Below, one piece after another: positions 61,801-64,000 of a stretch of 64,000 bases of DNA. This DNA is from Cognatishimia sp. 1_MG-2023. Its GTDB lineage: Bacteria > Pseudomonadota > Alphaproteobacteria > Rhodobacterales > Rhodobacteraceae. Numbering within the stretch: the first letter of the stretch is position 1; each line of letters opens with the position of its first letter. The notes below the pieces were generated by a model. The model was given only the letters and a program-made list of their open reading frames with translations. It did not search any database and had not been told where the DNA came from. The position numbers and the translations under genes are program-made. The stretch is taken from positions 372,001 to 436,000 of the forward strand of contig NZ_JAUORX010000002.1 of NCBI RefSeq assembly GCF_030548175.1, given 5' to 3'.

Positions 61801-62013
61801 GCGTTTCCAGCGGATCAAGATGTCTTGCAGTGTGTTGTTGAACGCGTGACCGATGTGCAGAACGCCGGTGACGTTGGGCGGTGGGATCATGATGCAATAG
61901 GTGGATGCGCCGGGTTTGGCGTTTGCGCCTGCGGTAAAGCAGCCTGCTTTTTCCCAAGCGTCAAAGAGACGGCTTTCGGCTTCGGCTGCGTTAAATGTCT
62001 TTTCCATCGCCAT
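58849..62013 (-). CDS. valS: Valyl-tRNA synthetase
   Basis: A 1054-residue class I synthetase. The HIGH motif is [14 protein letters not shown] near residue 50, the KMSKS loop is [17 protein letters not shown], the editing (CP1) domain lies between, and a C-terminal coiled coil is present ([20 protein letters not shown]). It charges tRNA-Val. An AT-richer stretch (60163-60490) just after [13 protein letters not shown] encodes an insertion of about 110 residues that I do not expect in the standard enzyme. Confidence 0.97.
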   Translation of the reverse strand: MAMEKTFNAAEAESRLFDAWEKAGCFTAGANAKPGASTYCIMIPPPNVTGVLHIGHAFNNTLQDILIRWKRMQGFDTLWQPGTDHAGIATQMVVERKLAENGEPKRTELGREKFLEKVWDWKGESGGTIINQLRRLGASADFSRTAFTMSGAPGAPADEAGGNFHDAVIKVFVEMYNKGLIYRGKRLVNWDPHFETAISDLEVENVETPGHMWHFKYPLAGGATYEYLEKDEEGNVTLRETRDYISIATTRPETMLGDGAVAVHPSDERYAPIVGKMVEIPVGPKEHRRLIPIITDEYPDKDFGSGAVKITGAHDFNDYQVAKRGGIPMYRLMDTKGAMRADGASYAEESAKAQAHANGAEFTENEVDAINLIPDDLRGLDRFEARKLVVSQITDEGLAVMTTDTKTVKDDEGNESQVTETVPYVENKPIMQPFGDRSKVVIEPMLTDQWFVETDKIVGPALDAVRNGDVKILPESGEKTYYHWLENIEPWCISRQLWWGHQIPVWYGPDLNRIGNSKLLDSKNFCGSSFEQVRKSAVEFYSESYPNSEVIIEELLDDPEPTWPITDEDYAEFRELMKGTELEALYPVERIELSRKWQYKVNNDQESGKQTLTIRLRRDPDVLDTWFSSGLWPIGTLGWPGDTPEMQKYFPTSTLITGQDILFFWVARMMMMQLAVVDQIPFDTVYLHGLVRDAKGKKMSKSTGNVVDPLDIVDEYGADALRFSSAAMAALGGVLKLDMKRIEGYRNFGTKIWNAVRFAEMNEVYANGAPSREVPQATATVNQWIIGEVAKARATVDDALDAFRFNDAANGLYAFVWGKVCDWYVEFAKPLLSSEDEAIKAETRATMGWVLDQSMIMLHPIMPFITEELWGQTAKRDGMLVHEAWPTYGDELVNAAADHEMNWVIQTIEATRSTRAQMNVPAGAKIPMVVTQITDENNAAFTANQSLIFKLARLESFTKVDEFPKGCATVAVDGATFGLPLAGVIDADAEKARLEKSLGKLAKELGGLRGRLKNPKFAASAPADVVAEAQANLAAREEEEAKLQAALARVAEIS

Positions 62014-62200
62014 GTGCGTGTTTCCTGCGTGCGGTCATATCAAGTTGCAGCGAGGTTTAGCGAATGGCGCGCCTAAGGGAAAGGTGTTGTTATGCGGTCT
62101 GCGCCGGTGGCGCAGGCTTTATTTTTTGTGTTGCGCTTGTGGGGATGTCACGCGCCGCGCGCTCGTGATGTGGATGGAGCGCGGTTGATGCCTTCGGCGA

Positions 62201-62225
62201 AGGTATTTGGATCAAGAAAAATCAG
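62201..62225 (+). repeat. Rhodobacterales-type intergenic repeat, copy 2
   Basis: Matches 53362-53386 except for one base. It lies at the 3' end of the small lipoprotein gene, overlapping its last codons. Confidence 0.6.
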
Positions 62226-62299
62226 ATGATCGGGATGATTGGAACGCCGCAGGCTGTGAGGGTGGTTAGGGCGATCAGGGCTAAAATTGCTTTGGTCAT
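62222..62299 (-). CDS. Very small lipoprotein (25 residues)
   Basis: ATG at 62299, after AAAGAGCAG; the product is MTKAILALIALTTLTACGVP plus IIPII. It has a complete lipobox (LTAC) and only a 9-residue mature part, like other tiny lipoproteins of this family. Function unknown. Confidence 0.7.
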   Translation of the reverse strand: MTKAILALIALTTLTACGVPIIPII

Positions 62300-62577
62300 T
62301 GGGCTGCTCTTTGTAAATTGTTTTGCCCATTAGTCTGTCTTAGGTGCTGATATGCAAGGGTAAAGTGGCGGGCCCGCAAACGCAGCCGTGGGGTAATCTC
62401 AATCCCGGGGACCTGTATGTACAGGTGGGCGCCAGGTAAGTGGACCAGGATCCAAACAGAGCCAGCTCCCGTGGAATTGCTTAAGGCCACTGGATTGCTA
62501 CCGGATCACGAGAAGGGCAGAACCCGCCAAGCCCACACATATGCACTGTTGCTTGTGTGGGCAAGGGGCCTGGGTGA
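62300..62577. other. Non-coding gap with two inverted repeats
   Basis: ACCTGTA-tg-TACAGGT is a perfect palindrome at 62411-62426. A hairpin GCCCACACA / TGTGTGGGC lies at about 62539-62562, just past the end of the AHSA1 gene, and may be its transcript end. No gene is seen. Confidence 0.5.
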
Positions 62578-62997
62578 TTAGTCGGCGTGAATATCAGCGC
62601 GCATCCGGGCCATGTGGTCTTCCCAGCCTTTATCAAGCGCGAGGGCGAGGCCGAAGGTTTCCTCGTTCGCGGGCAGGCCGGAATGGGTGAGGTTGAGGCG
62701 TGTGCCGCCGGGAACGTCTTGTAATGTCCAGACAACATGGCTGCTGGCGCCATTCATCGGGGCGATGGAAAAGGTCATTTCTAGGCGATCAAAGGGATCG
62801 GCCACGGTGGTTTCGCCCCACATCAGTTTTTTGCCGCTTTCGGTGCCGTACATTTCATAGGTTTGGCCTGCGGCGAGGGATTTGGTGGGTTTGTGAAACC
62901 AGATCGCCAGTTTGTCGGGGTCTGTGAGGTATTCCCAGACCTGTTCTTTGTTGGCGCGCAGGAGGATGGATTTTGTGAGCGTGGTTGTGTCGGTCAT
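62578..62997 (-). CDS. AHSA1/SRPBCC-family protein
   Basis: A 139-residue START/SRPBCC fold: SILLRANKEQVWEYLTDPDK, then LAIWFHKPTKSL and VVWTLQDVPGGTRLNLTHSG. Such proteins bind a hydrophobic ligand and are often cotranscribed with an ArsR gene. The start overlaps that gene by 4 bp. Confidence 0.88.
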   Translation of the reverse strand: MTDTTTLTKSILLRANKEQVWEYLTDPDKLAIWFHKPTKSLAAGQTYEMYGTESGKKLMWGETTVADPFDRLEMTFSIAPMNGASSHVVWTLQDVPGGTRLNLTHSGLPANEETFGLALALDKGWEDHMARMRADIHAD

Positions 62998-63353
62998 GCT
63001 GTGTCCTTTGGGTCGGAGGTGCGATTGATGTCGGCTTCGATGGCGTCGGCGAGGGTGGTGAGTTTTTCATCCCAGAAGAGATCAAAGTAGGTCAGCCAAT
63101 CGGTGATGGGGGCAAAGCCGTCGGGGAGGAAGGCGTTGAGCTTTTCGCGTCCCTGGGCGGTGACTTGGATAAAGCCGCCTTCGGTCAGGATGGTCAGGTG
63201 CTTTTTGACGGCGGCGCGGGTCATGTCGAAGTTTTGGGCGACCTCGGCGATGGTCATGGGCTTTGATTTGAGCAAGGTGAGGATTTCGCGGCGGGTTGGG
63301 TCAGCGAGGGCGCGAAAGGCCGCCTGGGGGGCGTTTAGGGTTAGTGTGGTCAT
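62994..63353 (-). CDS. ArsR-family regulator
   Basis: The ATG at 63353 follows AGGATGCACC and gives 119 residues. The winged helix is LADPTRREILTLLKSKPMTI, then AEVAQNFDMTRAAVKKHLTI. No metal-binding cysteine pair is seen, so it probably senses something other than metals. It is coupled to the AHSA1 gene, and two operators sit just upstream. Confidence 0.9.
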   Translation of the reverse strand: MTTLTLNAPQAAFRALADPTRREILTLLKSKPMTIAEVAQNFDMTRAAVKKHLTILTEGGFIQVTAQGREKLNAFLPDGFAPITDWLTYFDLFWDEKLTTLADAIEADINRTSDPKDTA

Positions 63354-63368
63354 GGTGCATCCTGATAT

Positions 63369-63408
63369 GATACCGATTGGTATCCTTTTTATGATACTGT
63401 TTGGTATC
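63369..63408. promoter_or_regulatory. Twin GATACC/GGTATC operators
   Basis: Two 16-bp inverted repeats: GATACC-gatt-GGTATC (63369-63384, perfect) and GATACT-gttt-GGTATC (63393-63408, one mismatch), 24 bp centre to centre, beginning 16 bp upstream of the ArsR start. They probably bind the ArsR dimer and autorepress the operon. Confidence 0.75.
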
Positions 63409-63467
63409 ACGTCAAGCGTCGAAAATGAGGGCTTGAATTTTGTTCATGAATTGTTCACGTTTGAGCT

Positions 63468-63920
63468 ATGGATCAAGATATGCAACCCGGACAACTCTTG
63501 GCGCGTGGCGTGAGCCGCCATTTGCGCAGCCACGGCTTTGTTTCTGTTGAGGAATTCGTGCCAGAGCGGGGTAAGCGGGTTGACGTGATGGCGCTGGGGC
63601 CAAAGGGCGAGATCTGGGTGATTGAATGCAAATCCAGCCGCGCCGATTTTCAATCTGACAGTAAGTGGCAGGGTTATCTTGAGTGGTGTGATCGGTATTT
63701 TTGGGCCGTGGATACCGAGTTTCCGACCGAATTATTGCCCGATGAAACCGGGCTGATCATTGCTGATTCTTATGATGCGGAAATCATTCGGATGGGGCCT
63801 GAGGACAAGCTTGCGCCTGCGCGGCGTAAGAAAATCATCCAGAAATTTGCGATGGATGCCGCCCGGCGCTTGCAAAGGTATCGCGACCCTAAGCTTGCGC
63901 CGATGCCGGACGACAGCTGA
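63468..63920 (+). CDS. mmcB: MmcB-family DNA repair protein
   Basis: A 150-residue PD-(D/E)XK-like protein: FVPERGKRVDVMALGPKGEI, then WVIECKSSRADFQSDSKWQG supplies the D-(x)n-E-x-K core. MmcB of Caulobacter is a mitomycin-C-induced nuclease-like repair factor. Here it has an ordinary upstream region shared with the divergent ArsR operon. Confidence 0.88.
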   Translation: MDQDMQPGQLLARGVSRHLRSHGFVSVEEFVPERGKRVDVMALGPKGEIWVIECKSSRADFQSDSKWQGYLEWCDRYFWAVDTEFPTELLPDETGLIIADSYDAEIIRMGPEDKLAPARRKKIIQKFAMDAARRLQRYRDPKLAPMPDDS

Positions 63921-64000
63921 TTACTTGGCCATTTGTGCCGCAGTTTGCGCAGCGGCGCGAATTTCTTCGGCGATCTCTTCGGCTTCGTCTGGGGAGAAGT
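63921..64000 (-). CDS. Small conserved protein, C-terminus only (DUF6324-like)
   Basis: The minus-strand frame ends at 63921 and reads FSPDEAEEIAEEIRAAAQTA plus AQMAK; the rest lies beyond the window. It matches the C-terminus of a short acidic protein that commonly neighbours mmcB in Rhodobacterales. Confidence 0.6.
   Translation of the reverse strand, partial: FSPDEAEEIAEEIRAAAQTAAQMAK

Noticed and set aside
62411-62426. ACCTGTATGTACAGGT as a LexA box
   Set aside because: The spacing between CTGT and ACAG is 4, not the 8 of the enterobacterial box, and alphaproteobacterial LexA sites look different (GTTC-N7-GTTC).

Overview
The window looks like a chromosome segment from a marine alphaproteobacterium of the Rhodobacteraceae (Roseobacter group). 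The evidence is protein-level resemblance of the right-hand genes to that family: pcm, a TolC-type porin, a PopZ-like protein, efp, valS, mmcB, DUF6280- and DUF6324-like proteins, and a TAXI-TRAP transporter. A short intergenic repeat near 53.36 and 62.20 kb also resembles one common in that family. No species can be named from the sequence alone.

Region 1 (1-7331) is the right part of a mobilizable island (element A). It carries the end of a Septu-like (PtuA ATPase / PtuB HNH) anti-phage pair, an XRE regulator, an exported protein, a small phosphoesterase and a ColE1-type mobilization block. In that block mobC-mobA are transcribed leftward, mobB and mobD are nested out of frame inside mobA, and a hairpin beside mobC may be oriT. 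The region ends in the 3' 48 nt of a tRNA-Phe gene with no 5' half.

Region 2 (7315-32724) is a second, tandem island of about 25.4 kb (element B). It is bounded by a 17-bp direct repeat that contains the tRNA-Phe 3' end. Paired GTTGGTA heptamers, 12 bp apart, sit just inside both ends and are candidate integrase arm sites. Inside are a tyrosine integrase, an AlpA-like protein, an acidic orphan protein, a leftward four-gene operon built around an AAA+ ATPase with a changed Walker B motif, and a complete type I BREX operon (brxR-brxA-brxB-brxC-pglX-pglZ-brxL). BrxL ends in what looks like an MIT_C (phospholipase-D-like) domain rather than a Lon protease domain. A cold-shock-domain/zinc-cluster protein of unknown function follows brxL. 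Then come a 290-bp cluster of nine GTAAC motifs, an orphan gene, an IS3-family element and the stump of an SbcC/SMC-like ATPase gene.

Region 3 (33010-40773) holds a leftward set of genes (TAXI receptor, fused TRAP permease, FAD amino-acid oxidase) with a divergent LysR regulator. It is followed by a mobile-element graveyard: a RidA stump, an IS110-family element with a probable bridge-RNA leader and an IS3 OrfB stump. The region ends at an intact tRNA-Cys(GCA).

Region 4 (40917-64000) is ordinary core genome: pcm, tolC, popZ-like, efp, a LysR/permease pair, gamma-butyrobetaine hydroxylase-like, ygfZ, a glycosyltransferase, an MsbA-like ABC exporter, a WYL regulator divergent from a RidA gene with a clear palindromic operator between them, a hisC-like aminotransferase, a pair of M16 peptidases, valS, an ArsR/AHSA1 pair with two operators, and mmcB.

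The best candidates for undescribed biology are the AAA+ operon at 10.3-12.7 kb, the cold-shock/zinc protein appended to BREX, and the GTAAC motif cluster with its neighbouring orphan gene.
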